Assembly (NCBI RefSeq): GCF_943737005.1
Contig: NZ_CALSFU010000011.1
Location: forward strand, 1-64,000
Direction of reading: 5' to 3'
Source of the DNA: Achromobacter sp. Marseille-Q4962
Lineage (GTDB): Bacteria; Pseudomonadota; Gammaproteobacteria; Burkholderiales; Burkholderiaceae_B
DNA: 64,000 nucleotides
Shown: positions 8,688 to 17,913 of the stretch, piece by piece
Numbering within the stretch: position 1 is the stretch's first letter
Layout: each line of letters starts with the position of its first letter
The notes under the pieces: model-generated
Seen by the model: only the letters and a program-made list of their open reading frames with translations
Databases searched by the model: none
Told to the model about the DNA's origin: nothing
Translations under genes and position numbers: made by a program

Positions 8688-9437
8688 ATGACAGACAAGG
8701 GAAACGCCATGGGGAAATTGCAGACGGCGATCGTTACCGGCGGCAGCGCGGGCATCGGCGCGGAGATTTGCCGCAGCTTGCTGGAGGCGGGGTACGAAGT
8801 GGTGTCGCTGGCGCGTCGCGCGCCTGAATTCAGCCATCCGCGGCTGTCGTCCATGCAGGTTGACCTGCTGGACGCGCAGGCCACCGCGCAGGCGGCGGCA
8901 GAGGCGGCGCGGCGGCATCCGGTCAGCCACATCATCCATAACGCCGGCGTGATCTGGCCCAAGCTGCTGCCCGAGGTCACGCAGGAAGATCTGCACGGAC
9001 TCACGCAGTTGCACCTGGGCGCGGCCATCAGCCTGGTGCAGGCCGCGCTGCCCGGCATGCGCGAGCGCAAGTTCGGCCGCATCGTGCTCATGTCCTCGCG
9101 CGGCGCGCTGGGCCTGCCCACGCGCACCGCATATTCGGCCACCAAGGCGGGCATGCTGGGCATGGCGCGCACCTGGGCGCTGGAACTGGCGGCGGACGGC
9201 ATCACCGTGAACGTGGTCGCGCCCGGCCCCATCCAGACCGACATGTTCTACGAGGTCATCGAGCCCGGCAGCGAGCGCGAGCGGAAACTGGCCGACGGCA
9301 TTCCCGTCAAACGCCTGGGCCGCGCCGACGACGTGGCCCGCGCCGTGATGTTCTTCGCCGATCCGGCCAACAGCTTCGTGACCGGCCAGACGCTGTTCGT
9401 CTGCGGCGGCGCCAGCGTCGGCTCCATCACCATCTGA
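8688..9437 (+). CDS. Short-chain dehydrogenase/reductase (SDR), catalytically complete
   Basis: A 249-residue classical SDR with all active-site parts: cofactor motif TGGSAGIG near residue 17, HNAG in place of NNAG, a serine in LMSSRG, and YSATK for the catalytic Tyr-Lys pair. The C-terminal VAPGPIQTDM and FVTGQTLFVCGG segments are typical of FabG-like proteins. ATG at 8688 is preferred because AGGAAAAG lies 7 bp upstream; TTG at 8682 and ATG at 8709 are alternatives. It probably oxidises or reduces a hydroxy/keto intermediate. It contrasts with the degenerate SDR domain two genes upstream, which may need no catalysis of its own. Confidence 0.88.
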   Translation: MTDKGNAMGKLQTAIVTGGSAGIGAEICRSLLEAGYEVVSLARRAPEFSHPRLSSMQVDLLDAQATAQAAAEAARRHPVSHIIHNAGVIWPKLLPEVTQEDLHGLTQLHLGAAISLVQAALPGMRERKFGRIVLMSSRGALGLPTRTAYSATKAGMLGMARTWALELAADGITVNVVAPGPIQTDMFYEVIEPGSERERKLADGIPVKRLGRADDVARAVMFFADPANSFVTGQTLFVCGGASVGSITI

Positions 9438-9440
9438 AAG

Positions 9441-9457
9441 ACCCGATTGCGGGTTTT
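9441..9457 (+). terminator. Weak hairpin terminator after the SDR gene
   Basis: ACCCG (9441-9445) pairs with CGGGT (9450-9454) across a four-base loop, followed by TTT; flanking A and T bases extend the stem slightly. It lies 4 bp after the SDR stop and about 115 bp before the binding-protein gene. It may separate the enzyme genes from the transporter genes or set their ratio. Confidence 0.5.
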
Positions 9458-9571
9458 GACGGATAGGTAAGCGCGCGGCGCGCGTCTACAGTGCTGTGCC
9501 GCCGCCCCCCGCAGTCTGTTTTCTCCGTAGTCCAGCCGTATCCACCCAGCTCCCTGTTCGGAGGATTTGCC

Positions 9572-10720
9572 ATGCTGTCGAAGAAGCTCTCCCTCGCCGC
9601 CGCCGCGGTCGCCGCCCTCTGCGCCATGCCCGCCCTGGCGCAGATGAAGGTGGGCGTCGTCACCTCGTCCACCGGCCCCACGGCCCTGGTGGGCATTCCG
9701 CAGAAAAACTCGGTGCCGCTGCTGCCCAGGAAAATCGGCGACATCACCGTGGAATACATCTCGCTGGACGACGCCAGCGACTCGACCAACTCGGTCACAG
9801 CCTTCAAGAAGCTCATCAGCGAGCAGAACGTGGACGCGCTGATCGGCCCCTCGGGCTCGCCCAACGCCATGGGCGTCATCCAGTTCGCCGCCGAGGCCGG
9901 CGTGCCCATGCTGGCCCCCGTGGGCACGGCGGCCGTGGTGCTGCCCATGAACGACCAGAAGAAGTGGGTCTTCAAGACCACGCAGAACGACGACATCATC
10001 GCCCGCGCGCTGGTCGACCACATGGCCAAGACGGGCATCAAGACCGTGGGCTTCATCGGCCTGAACGATCCCTACGGCGAAAACTGGTACAAGGTGTTCT
10101 CGGGCATGGCGGCCGAGAAAGGCATCAAGATCACGGCCAACGAGCGCTACCTGCGCTACGACAGCTCGGTAACGGGCCAGGCGCTGAAGATCCTCGCGGC
10201 CAGGCCCGACGCGGTGCTGGTGGCGGCGCCCGGCGCGGCCAGCGTGCTGCCGCAGGCCACGCTGTACGACCAGGGCTACAAGGGCAAGTTCTACCAGACC
10301 CATGGCGCCGCGCTGCCCGATTTCCTCAAGCTGGGCGGCAAGAAGGTCGAGGGCACCATCCTGGCGGCCAGCCTGATGCTGGTGCTGCCCGAAGTGCCCG
10401 ACAGCAACCCCTCCAAGAAAGTGGCCAGCAACTACATCGCGGCCTACGAGAAGCTCAACGGCTCCAAGCCCGCCACCTTCGGCGCCAACGTCTACGACGC
10501 CGGCCTGCTCCTGGAGCAGGCCGTGCCCAAGGCCGAGAAGGCCGGCAAGCCGGGCACCAAGGAGTTCCGCAGCGCGCTGCGCGACGCGCTGGAACAGACC
10601 AGGGAGTTGGTGGGCACGCAGGGCGTCTACAACATGACGCCGGCCGACCACAGCGGCTTCGACGAGCGCGGCCGCGAACTCATCACCGTGAAGAACGGCA
10701 ACTGGACGCTGGCGCAGTGA
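9572..10720 (+). CDS. Branched-chain amino acid-type ABC transporter, periplasmic substrate-binding protein
   Basis: A 382-residue LivK/HmgA-type binding protein. Residues 1-24 are a Sec signal peptide ending ALAQ. The mature protein starts MKVGVVTSSTG and has the SGSPNAMGVIQFAAEAGVPM segment of the type I periplasmic fold. A GGAGG ribosome site is 8 bp before the ATG at 9572. The permease and ATPase genes follow on the same strand. Receptors of this class in betaproteobacteria often bind aromatic acids rather than amino acids, so this is the probable uptake receptor for the pathway substrate. The ligand is not identifiable from sequence. Confidence 0.9.
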   Translation: MLSKKLSLAAAAVAALCAMPALAQMKVGVVTSSTGPTALVGIPQKNSVPLLPRKIGDITVEYISLDDASDSTNSVTAFKKLISEQNVDALIGPSGSPNAMGVIQFAAEAGVPMLAPVGTAAVVLPMNDQKKWVFKTTQNDDIIARALVDHMAKTGIKTVGFIGLNDPYGENWYKVFSGMAAEKGIKITANERYLRYDSSVTGQALKILAARPDAVLVAAPGAASVLPQATLYDQGYKGKFYQTHGAALPDFLKLGGKKVEGTILAASLMLVLPEVPDSNPSKKVASNYIAAYEKLNGSKPATFGANVYDAGLLLEQAVPKAEKAGKPGTKEFRSALRDALEQTRELVGTQGVYNMTPADHSGFDERGRELITVKNGNWTLAQ

Positions 10721-10800
10721 GGTCCGCCCCCGCAGCGCCGCGCGCTTCCCCCTCCTCGGGGCATGCCTGCGGACCGGCAGAGCCGGCTCCGCGGCATCCC
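10721..10800. repeat. REP-like GC-rich intergenic repeat unit
   Basis: The gap after the binding-protein gene holds a string of short palindromes: GCGCCGCGCGC, CCCCCTCCTCGGGG and CCGGCAGAGCCGG. This layout is characteristic of dispersed extragenic repeats in Bordetella, Achromobacter and relatives; the family resemblance is from memory. Such hairpins between a binding-protein gene and its permease gene usually stabilise the upstream mRNA, giving more receptor than permease. Confidence 0.5.
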
Positions 10801-10871
10801 GCTGGCGGGGCGCCTCGTGCATGCGGGGGCCGGCCGCCTGATGCCCCCGTCCGTTCTACCCGGAATGCCGC

Positions 10872-11912
10872 ATGAATGCTCAGATCGCCCTGATACTCGG
10901 ACAGGACGGCATCACCAACGGCGCCATCTACGCGCTGCTGGCCCTGTCCATCCTGCTCGTCTTCACCGTTACCCGCGTCCTGTTCATCCCGCAGGGCGAG
11001 TTCGTCGCCTATGGCGCGCTGGGCATGGCGGCCATCCAGGCCGGCAAGCCCGTGGCCCTGGTGTGGCTGCTGCTCGCCTTCGCCGTGGCCGAGGTGGCGG
11101 CCGACCTGGCGGCGCGCCGCAAGCGCCCCGGACGCGCGCGCGGCGCGTGGCGCATGGCCGCCAGGATCGCCTACCCGCTGGCGCTGGCCGCGCTGATGTA
11201 CCGCCTTCCGCTGGCCCGGCTCCCGATGGCGGCGCAGGCGCTGCTCACGCTGCTGCTGGTCGTGCCCATGGGCCCGCAGCTCTACCGCCTGTTCTACCAG
11301 CCCATCGCCGGCGCCTCCACGCTGGTGCTGCTCATCGTGTCCATCGCCGTGCACCTGGCGCTGGTGGGCCTGGGCCTGTATTTCTTCGGCGCCGAGGGCG
11401 CGCGCACCGCGCCCTTCAGCGAGGCCAGCTTCGCGCTGGCGCCGGTCAACCTCAACAGCCAGGCGCTATGGGTGGTGGCCGTGTCGGCGCTGCTCATCCT
11501 GGTGCTGTACGTGTTCTTCGAACGTTCGATGTACGGCAAGGCGCTGCGCGCCGCCGCGTACAACCGGCTCGGCGCGCGTCTCATGGGCATCTCGCCGGTA
11601 TTCGCGGGCAAGGCCACCTTTTTCCTGGCCGCCCTGATCGGCACCGTGTCGGGCATACTCATCGCCCCCATCACCACCGTGTATTTCGACTCGGGCTTCC
11701 TGGTCAGCCTCAAGGGCTTCGTGGGCGCCATCATCGGCGGGCTGGTCAGCTATCCGCTGGCGGCCGGCGGCGCGGTGCTGGTGGGCCTGATCGAATCGTT
11801 CTCCTCTTTCTGGGCCAGCACCTACAAGGAAATCATCGTCTTCACGCTGATCATTCCGGTGCTGCTCTGGCGCTCCCTGAAAAGCCATCACGTCGAGGAA
11901 GAAGACGAATGA
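10872..11912 (+). CDS. ABC transporter permease, LivH family
   Basis: A 346-residue integral membrane permease. The N-terminus NGAIYALLALSILLVFTVTRVLFIPQGEF is the LivH hallmark and the C-terminal half carries the GxxVGLIESF-type coupling region. It is longer than the usual ~300 residues because an extra arginine-rich loop and hydrophobic stretch lie between residues about 75 and 150. The gene ends in a 4-bp ATGA overlap with the next gene, so translation is coupled. It forms the channel with the LivM half of the fusion protein encoded next. Confidence 0.9.
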   Translation: MNAQIALILGQDGITNGAIYALLALSILLVFTVTRVLFIPQGEFVAYGALGMAAIQAGKPVALVWLLLAFAVAEVAADLAARRKRPGRARGAWRMAARIAYPLALAALMYRLPLARLPMAAQALLTLLLVVPMGPQLYRLFYQPIAGASTLVLLIVSIAVHLALVGLGLYFFGAEGARTAPFSEASFALAPVNLNSQALWVVAVSALLILVLYVFFERSMYGKALRAAAYNRLGARLMGISPVFAGKATFFLAALIGTVSGILIAPITTVYFDSGFLVSLKGFVGAIIGGLVSYPLAAGGAVLVGLIESFSSFWASTYKEIIVFTLIIPVLLWRSLKSHHVEEEDE

Positions 11913-13704
11913 GCCCCCGCCACATCCTCGTCGTTTTCCTGGCCCTGCTGGCCGTCGCGCCGCTGGCGCTGCCGCCGTTCTATGTAACGCTGCTCAACTA
12001 CATCGGCCTGTACGCCCTGGTGGCGCTGGGGCTGGTGATGCTGACGGGCGTGGGCGGCCTGACGAGCTTCGGCCAGGCCGCCTTCGTGGGCGTGGGCGCC
12101 TACACCACGGCCGTGCTCACCACGCGCGCCGACGCGCTGCCCGCCTGGCTGGGCTGGCTGGGCGCCTCTCCCTGGCTGGCCCTGCTGGCCGGCCTGGCGC
12201 TGACGCTGGCGCTGGCCTATCTGCTGGGCGCCATCACGCTGCGGCTGTCCGGCCATTTCCTGCCGCTGGGCACCATTGCCTGGGGCCTGTCGCTCTACTA
12301 CGCCTTCGGCTCGGTGGAGGGGCTGGGCGGGCACACCGGCATCCCCGACATTCCGCCCATCCGCGTGTTCGGGACGCCGCTCACGCAGGGCGATCACATC
12401 TACTATCTGATCTGGGCCTTCCTGCTGGTGGCGGTCTGGTGCACGCAGAACCTGCTGGACTCCCGCGAGGGCCGGGCCATCCGGGCACTCAAGGGCGGAC
12501 GGGTCATGGCGGAATCCATGGGCGTGGACACGGCGCGCTCGCGCATGGTGATCTTCGTCCTGGCGGCGCTGCAGGCCTGCGCCTCGGGCTGGCTGTACGC
12601 CCACATGCAGCGCTTCGTGAATCCCCACCCGTTCGGCCTGCAGATGGGCATCGAGTACCTGTTCATGACCGTCATCGGCGGCGCGGCGCAGGTCTGGGGC
12701 GCGCTGGTGGGCGCGGGCGTGTTCACCGTCCTCAAGCAGTGGCTGCAAGACCTGCTGCCCGGCCTGCTCGGCCAGAGCGGCAACTTCGAGATCATCGTGT
12801 TCGGCTTCGGCATGGTGCTGCTGCTGCACCGCGCGCGGCGCGGGCTGTGGCCGGTGCTGGCTCGCCTGGCGCCGGTGCGCCGCAAGCCACGCCAGGTGGA
12901 CATGCAGGCCGAGCCGCTGCCGCGCCGGACCATGCCGCCGCGCGGCGAGGTGGTGCTCAAGGCCGTGGACGTCACGCGCCGCTTCGGCGGCCTGGTGGCC
13001 AACAACGCCATGAACCTGGAAATCCGGGCGGGCGAGATCCTGGCGCTCATCGGCCCTAACGGCGCGGGCAAGAGCACCATGTTCAACCAGATCTCGGGCG
13101 TGGACACGCCCACCTCGGGCCGGGTCGCCCTGCTGGGCCACGAGGTGGCGGGCGCCGGCGCGCGGCGCTGCGCGCGGCTGGGGCTGTCGCGCACCTTCCA
13201 GCACGTGCGGCTGCTGGGCCGCATGAGCGTGCTCGAGAACGTGGCCATCGGCGCGCACTTGCGCGGCCATCGCGGCGTCATGGCGGCGTCGTGGCGGCTG
13301 GACCGCGCCGAGGAAGCGCGCCTGCTGGCCGAGGCGGCGCGCCAGATCGAGCGCGTGGGCCTGGGCGGGCACCTGCACGACGAAGCGGGATCGCTGGCGC
13401 TGGGACAGCAGCGCATCCTGGAAATCGCGCGGGCCCTGGCCTCGGACCCCTGCATCCTGCTGCTGGACGAGCCGGCCGCGGGACTGCGCTATCAGGAAAA
13501 GCGCGAGCTGGGCGAGCTGCTGCGCAAGCTGCGCGCCGAAGGCATGGCCATTCTGCTGGTGGAGCACGACATGGATTTCGTGATGGGCATGGCCGACCGC
13601 GTGGCGGTCATGGATTTCGGCGAGAAGATCGCCGAAGGCTCGCCGTCGGAAATCCAGAACAACCCGGCGGTACTGGAAGCCTATCTGGGCGGAGTGGACG
13701 AGGA

Positions 13705-13708
<4 letters not shown>
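11909..13708 (+). CDS. Fused ABC transporter permease-ATPase (LivM-LivG)
   Basis: A 599-residue polypeptide joining two subunits that are usually separate. Residues 1-about 325 are a LivM-type permease with multiple membrane helices and the [16 protein letters not shown] motif. A basic linker rich in R, P and K follows. Residues about 350-599 are a LivG-type ATPase with Walker [10 protein letters not shown], a signature reading LALGQQR instead of the common LSYGQQR, Walker [12 protein letters not shown] and the H-loop VEHDMD. ATG at 11909 overlaps the previous stop, and the ATG of the next ATPase overlaps its TGA. It would pair with the LivF-like ATPase to form the heterodimeric motor. Confidence 0.92.
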
Positions 13709-14457
<749 letters not shown>

Positions 14458-14479
14458 CCCGCCTGCCGGAGCGGGCCGT

Positions 14480-15418
14480 TCAGACCACGCCGCGGCGGCG
14501 GTCGCGGCGGTACAGGGCGTAGCCCAGCGGCCACATCAGGGCCACCATCAGCCTGCCCACCTTGTTGGTGAGGCGGTAGGCCTTGAGCGCGGTGGTGGGC
14601 AGGCCCGAATTCTTGAGATGCAGGCGGAACCGCGTATAGCGCGCGGCGGCCATGAGGAACTCGCGCGGCCGGTAGCGGAAGAACGCCAGATGGTGCTGGA
14701 GCATGTCCCAGGCCAGCAGATACAGGCCCTGCGCGTTGTTGCCCACCGACACCGCGCTGCGGCTCAGGCCGCCCGGGGTGTCGTGATAGACGCGCACCAC
14801 CTGGTTGATGAAGCGGCTCAGGTAGCCGGCGCGCGCGATGGCCCACCAGACCAGGCTTTCGGGCACGAAGCCGGCCACGTCCTCGGGAAACGGAAAGCGG
14901 CGCAGCACGTCGGTGCGCATGCAGCCGAATTTCTCGCCCTTGACGCGATAACGGAAATACACGTCCACGGCGGTGCTGTCGAGCACGTCCTGCGGGTAGC
15001 GGTCGCCCACGATGGAGCCGTCGGGGCGCGCGCACAGGCCGGTGACGGCCACGTAGGCGTCGCGGCGGCCGGCGGGAATGGACTCCCAGGCTTTCCTGAA
15101 GATCTCCAGCGCGTCGGGCGGCATTTCGTCGTCGCTGTCCAGCCCCACGATCAGCTGGCCGCGCGCTTCGCGCACGCCGCGGTTGAACGCCGTTTTCTTG
15201 TGCTGGTTGTTCTGCCACACGTAGCGGATGGGGAAGTCCGCCTGCGCCTGCCAGGCGAGCACGGCGGCATGGGTGTTGTCGGTGGAGCCGTCGTCGACCA
15301 CCACCCATTCGAAGGCCCGGCAGGTCTGGCGCGACAGCGATTCATACACCCGGAGCAAGGTGGCCGCCCGGTTATAGGTCGGCGTGAGAACGGTGAAGAA
15401 AATTGCTGAATCAGTCAT
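14480..15418 (-). CDS. Glycosyltransferase family 2
   Basis: A 312-residue GT-A fold transferase. The N-terminus FTVLTPTYNRAATLLRVYESL and WVVVDDGSTDNT form the nucleotide-sugar site; LDSDDEMPPDAL supplies the metal-binding acidic cluster. The C-terminal 80 residues are basic and amphipathic and may touch the membrane; there is no clear multi-helix membrane part. Start 15418 is chosen because the family N-terminus begins right there; the frame stays open upstream. It stands alone between the transporter operon and a divergent LysR gene, so the glycan it serves (LPS or capsule) is not evident. The 236-bp gap upstream of it holds no further gene. Confidence 0.85.
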   Translation of the reverse strand: MTDSAIFFTVLTPTYNRAATLLRVYESLSRQTCRAFEWVVVDDGSTDNTHAAVLAWQAQADFPIRYVWQNNQHKKTAFNRGVREARGQLIVGLDSDDEMPPDALEIFRKAWESIPAGRRDAYVAVTGLCARPDGSIVGDRYPQDVLDSTAVDVYFRYRVKGEKFGCMRTDVLRRFPFPEDVAGFVPESLVWWAIARAGYLSRFINQVVRVYHDTPGGLSRSAVSVGNNAQGLYLLAWDMLQHHLAFFRYRPREFLMAAARYTRFRLHLKNSGLPTTALKAYRLTNKVGRLMVALMWPLGYALYRRDRRRGVV

Positions 15419-15654
15419 GCCTGCCGTGCCCCTTGCGATTCCGCGGAACCGCTGTGGTCTTGGTTCTTGGTGTTTTTCGCCTGCAGTGTAGGGTATATGC
15501 CTGTGCGAACCCATGAGAAGGAATCCGAATTTGCAATCAAATCTGACAAGGCGCGCCGGCCGATGCGGGCCCGGCCGGCACGGCCGCATCGGGCAGCCGC
15601 ATTGGGCGACGCGCCCAAGTGGCGTAAACTCGTGCGGCCCCAACCGAGATGCCT

Positions 15655-16581
15655 ATGGAAGCCTCGACCGTCCAGCTCAATGACATCGCCTTGTTCGTAG
15701 AGGTTGCCAAGCGCAAGAGCTTCAGCCGGGCCGCGCGCGCGCTGAACATGCCCACTTCCACCTTGTCGCGCCGCATCAGCGAACTGGAGCGCGCCATCGG
15801 GCTGCGCCTCATCAACCGCAATACGCGGCGCCTGGATCTCACCGAGGCCGGCGCGGCCTACATGGAACGCTGCCAGGGCCTGATCGACGAGGCCCGGCTC
15901 GCACACGAGCAGCTGCTGGCGCTGTCGGGCGGGCCGTCGGGCACGCTGCGGGTGTCCATGCCCTACAGCCTCGCGATGTGGCTGCTGCCCGAAACCCTCA
16001 ACGACTTCACCGAACGCTATCCCGAGGTGGCGTGCGAGTTCGACCTCAGCATGCTGACCGCTTCCGACGCGCAGGGCACGCCCTTCGACGTAGTGCTGCG
16101 GTTCGGCCGCGATGACGACTTCAACCCGTCACCCGGCGCGGTGGTGCAGAAGCTGGTCACGCTGGAAAACTACCTGTATGCGTCCGACCGCTACCTGGCG
16201 CGCCATGGCGAGCCGCAGCAGCCTTCGGATCTCAGCCGGCACGAATGCCTGCGCACCACCATCGACGAGGAACACTCGTACTGGACCCTGAAAAAGGGCG
16301 CCGTCACGGAGCGGGTGCCCGTCAGCGGGCACCTGGCCGCCAACAACATGAGCATCGCGGGCACGCTGGCCGGCATGGACCAGGCCATCACGCGCATGCC
16401 GCACTGCCAGGCGCTGGACCCCATCATCCAGCGCAACTCGCTGCGCCGCGTGCTGCCTGGCTGGTCGGTGGACCCCATTTCCATCTACGTGATCTACCCG
16501 TCGCGCATCCAGCCCGCCAAGACGCGGGCCTTCATGGATTTCATCGGCCCCATGCTGGGCCCGGCCAGCGGCCAGGGCTGA
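15655..16581 (+). CDS. LysR-family [15 protein letters not shown] regulator
   Basis: A 308-residue regulator. The N-terminal winged helix-turn-helix contains AVxKRKSFSRAARALNMPTSTLSRRISELE-type residues at about 10-60, followed by a LysR substrate-binding domain. ATG 15655 is favoured by a GAG six bases upstream; ATG 15649 is two codons earlier. It is of the large PtrR/DmlR-like subgroup with NTRRLDLTEAG. It lies opposite the glycosyltransferase gene and ends at a bidirectional terminator, so its target is not obvious. Confidence 0.88.
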   Translation: MEASTVQLNDIALFVEVAKRKSFSRAARALNMPTSTLSRRISELERAIGLRLINRNTRRLDLTEAGAAYMERCQGLIDEARLAHEQLLALSGGPSGTLRVSMPYSLAMWLLPETLNDFTERYPEVACEFDLSMLTASDAQGTPFDVVLRFGRDDDFNPSPGAVVQKLVTLENYLYASDRYLARHGEPQQPSDLSRHECLRTTIDEEHSYWTLKKGAVTERVPVSGHLAANNMSIAGTLAGMDQAITRMPHCQALDPIIQRNSLRRVLPGWSVDPISIYVIYPSRIQPAKTRAFMDFIGPMLGPASGQG

Positions 16582-16606
16582 AAGCACATGAAAAGGCAGG
16601 GTAAAA

Positions 16607-16638
16607 AAAACCGCGGAAGGCGCAAGCCCCGCGGTTTT
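16607..16638. terminator. Bidirectional rho-independent terminator
   Basis: AAAACCGCGG (16607-16616) pairs perfectly with CCGCGGTTTT (16629-16638) across a 12-base loop. T-rich DNA follows on the plus strand, and an A8 run (16603-16610) gives a U-tract on the minus strand. It terminates the LysR gene from one side and the 42-codon gene from the other. Confidence 0.88.
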
Positions 16639-16657
16639 CTTCGGATCGGCGCGAGAA

Positions 16658-16786
16658 TCAGACGCGCTTGATCTTTTCCAGCATCTTGAACACGCCCTTG
16701 GGCGCCGTCACGAAAAGGCGCTTGAAGGACTTGCTCAGGCAACGGCGTTCCAGGGTGTTGCGACGCACGCGTTTGCGTTCAGCCAT
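16658..16786 (-). CDS. Conserved-looking 42-residue basic protein of unknown function
   Basis: The product is 42 residues and starts MAERKRVRRNTLERR. It has 17 lysines or arginines and only four acidic residues. It has one cysteine (C16) and no membrane segment, and the basic C-terminus reads KMLEKIKRV. I do not recognise a family. Support for it being real: an AGGAG ribosome site 7 bp before the ATG (on the minus strand, just above 16786), its own terminator 20 bp after the stop, and a good -10 box upstream. The charge suggests RNA, ribosome or DNA contact, but no function can be assigned. Confidence 0.72.
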   Translation of the reverse strand: MAERKRVRRNTLERRCLSKSFKRLFVTAPKGVFKMLEKIKRV

Positions 16787-16936
16787 GTGATTCTCCTATT
16801 GAATCCGGTATTGAATGTGTTGACGGGCTCCCCACGACCGCAACCGTGATCGCATCGGGAAGTCCGGCAGTTTCCTGGCCGAGTTTCCGTGCCGACCCGT
16901 CGTTGACCGCATGGCGGAAAATTTGGATAACTTGGC

Positions 16937-16942
16937 ATTGTA
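16937..16942 (-). promoter_or_regulatory. Probable sigma-70 -10 box (TACAAT) for the 42-residue gene
   Basis: On the minus strand the 188-bp gap between the sugar kinase and the small gene contains TACAAT in a locally AT-richer stretch (16913-16950). TTGGCG or TTGCGG elements lie upstream at non-ideal spacing. It predicts a leader of about 145 nt before the 42-codon gene, long for such a short product. Confidence 0.45.
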
Positions 16943-16974
16943 GCCAGAAATCAGCCCGCAACGCCAATCGGGCC

Positions 16975-17913
16975 CTACCCGCCATCCGTCCCCGCCGCCA
17001 GCAGGCGCGCCACGTCCGCCGGACCGGGCAAGGGATCCACCGCGCCGTAGCCCAGCGTGGACAAGGCGGCCGCGGCATTGGCGTAGCGCACGGCGGCCGG
17101 CCAGGCGTCGCCCCGGCAGCGCCGGGCCAGCAGATTGCCGGCGAAGCAGTCGCCCGCCCCGGTGGCGTCCACCGCTTCCACCCTGAACGCGGAAACGGCG
17201 GCGCGCGCGCCGCCTTCGTCGAGCAGCGCGCCATGGCGGCCCAGCTTCAGCACCACCACGCCCGGGGCGCCGGCCTCGCGGATCCAGTCCAGCGTGCGTT
17301 CGGGGTCTTCGTGGCCGGTCAGGTGGCGCATGTCGTCCATGCTGGGCAGGAAAACGTCGGCGCGGGTCAGCGCCTCGCGCAGAATGGCGCGCGCCCGGTC
17401 CAGCGGCCACAGGCGCAGGCGGAGATTGGAATCCAGGCTGACGGCCGTGCCTGCCGCCCGGGCGCGCGCCATGGCGGCGAACACCGTGTCGCAGGCGCTG
17501 GTGCTGATGGCCAGGCTGATGCCCGAGACGTGCAGGTAGCGGGCGCGTTCGACCAGGCCGCTTTCCAGCAGCGCGGGGGTCATGAGGCTGGCGGCCGAAC
17601 CGCGCCGCAGGTAGCTGAAGGCATGGCCTTCGGGCCCATGCTGCACGAAGTAGACGCCGGTATGCGCGTCCGCGTCGACCTGCACGCCGGCGGTGTCCAC
17701 GCCTTCGGACCGCCAGAGTTCGCGGAACTGCGCCCCGAAGGCGTCGTCGCCCACCCGGGTCAGGTAGGCGCAGCGGGCGCCCTGGCGCGCCGCCGCGATG
17801 ACGGTGTTGGAGGTGTCGCCGCCGAAGCCCTGGAGATAACGCCCCGGCTCCTGCCGCGCCTGGTTGAGTTCGACGAGCGGCTCGCCGAGTCCGATGATGT
17901 CGAAGTCAGGCAT
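16975..17913 (-). CDS. 2-keto-3-deoxygluconate kinase, PfkB/ribokinase family
   Basis: A 312-residue PfkB-fold kinase. The N-terminal GFGGDTSNTVIAAARQG motif contacts the sugar, YLRRGSAAS (101-109) is characteristic of KDG kinases, DSN (161-163) is the mid-domain motif, and DATGAGDCFAGN holds the catalytic base D255. It phosphorylates 2-keto-3-deoxygluconate to KDPG. The gene starts 8 bp inside the aldolase gene that precedes it on the minus strand, so the two enzymes are translationally coupled and act consecutively. Confidence 0.87.
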   Translation of the reverse strand: MPDFDIIGLGEPLVELNQARQEPGRYLQGFGGDTSNTVIAAARQGARCAYLTRVGDDAFGAQFRELWRSEGVDTAGVQVDADAHTGVYFVQHGPEGHAFSYLRRGSAASLMTPALLESGLVERARYLHVSGISLAISTSACDTVFAAMARARAAGTAVSLDSNLRLRLWPLDRARAILREALTRADVFLPSMDDMRHLTGHEDPERTLDWIREAGAPGVVVLKLGRHGALLDEGGARAAVSAFRVEAVDATGAGDCFAGNLLARRCRGDAWPAAVRYANAAAALSTLGYGAVDPLPGPADVARLLAAGTDGG

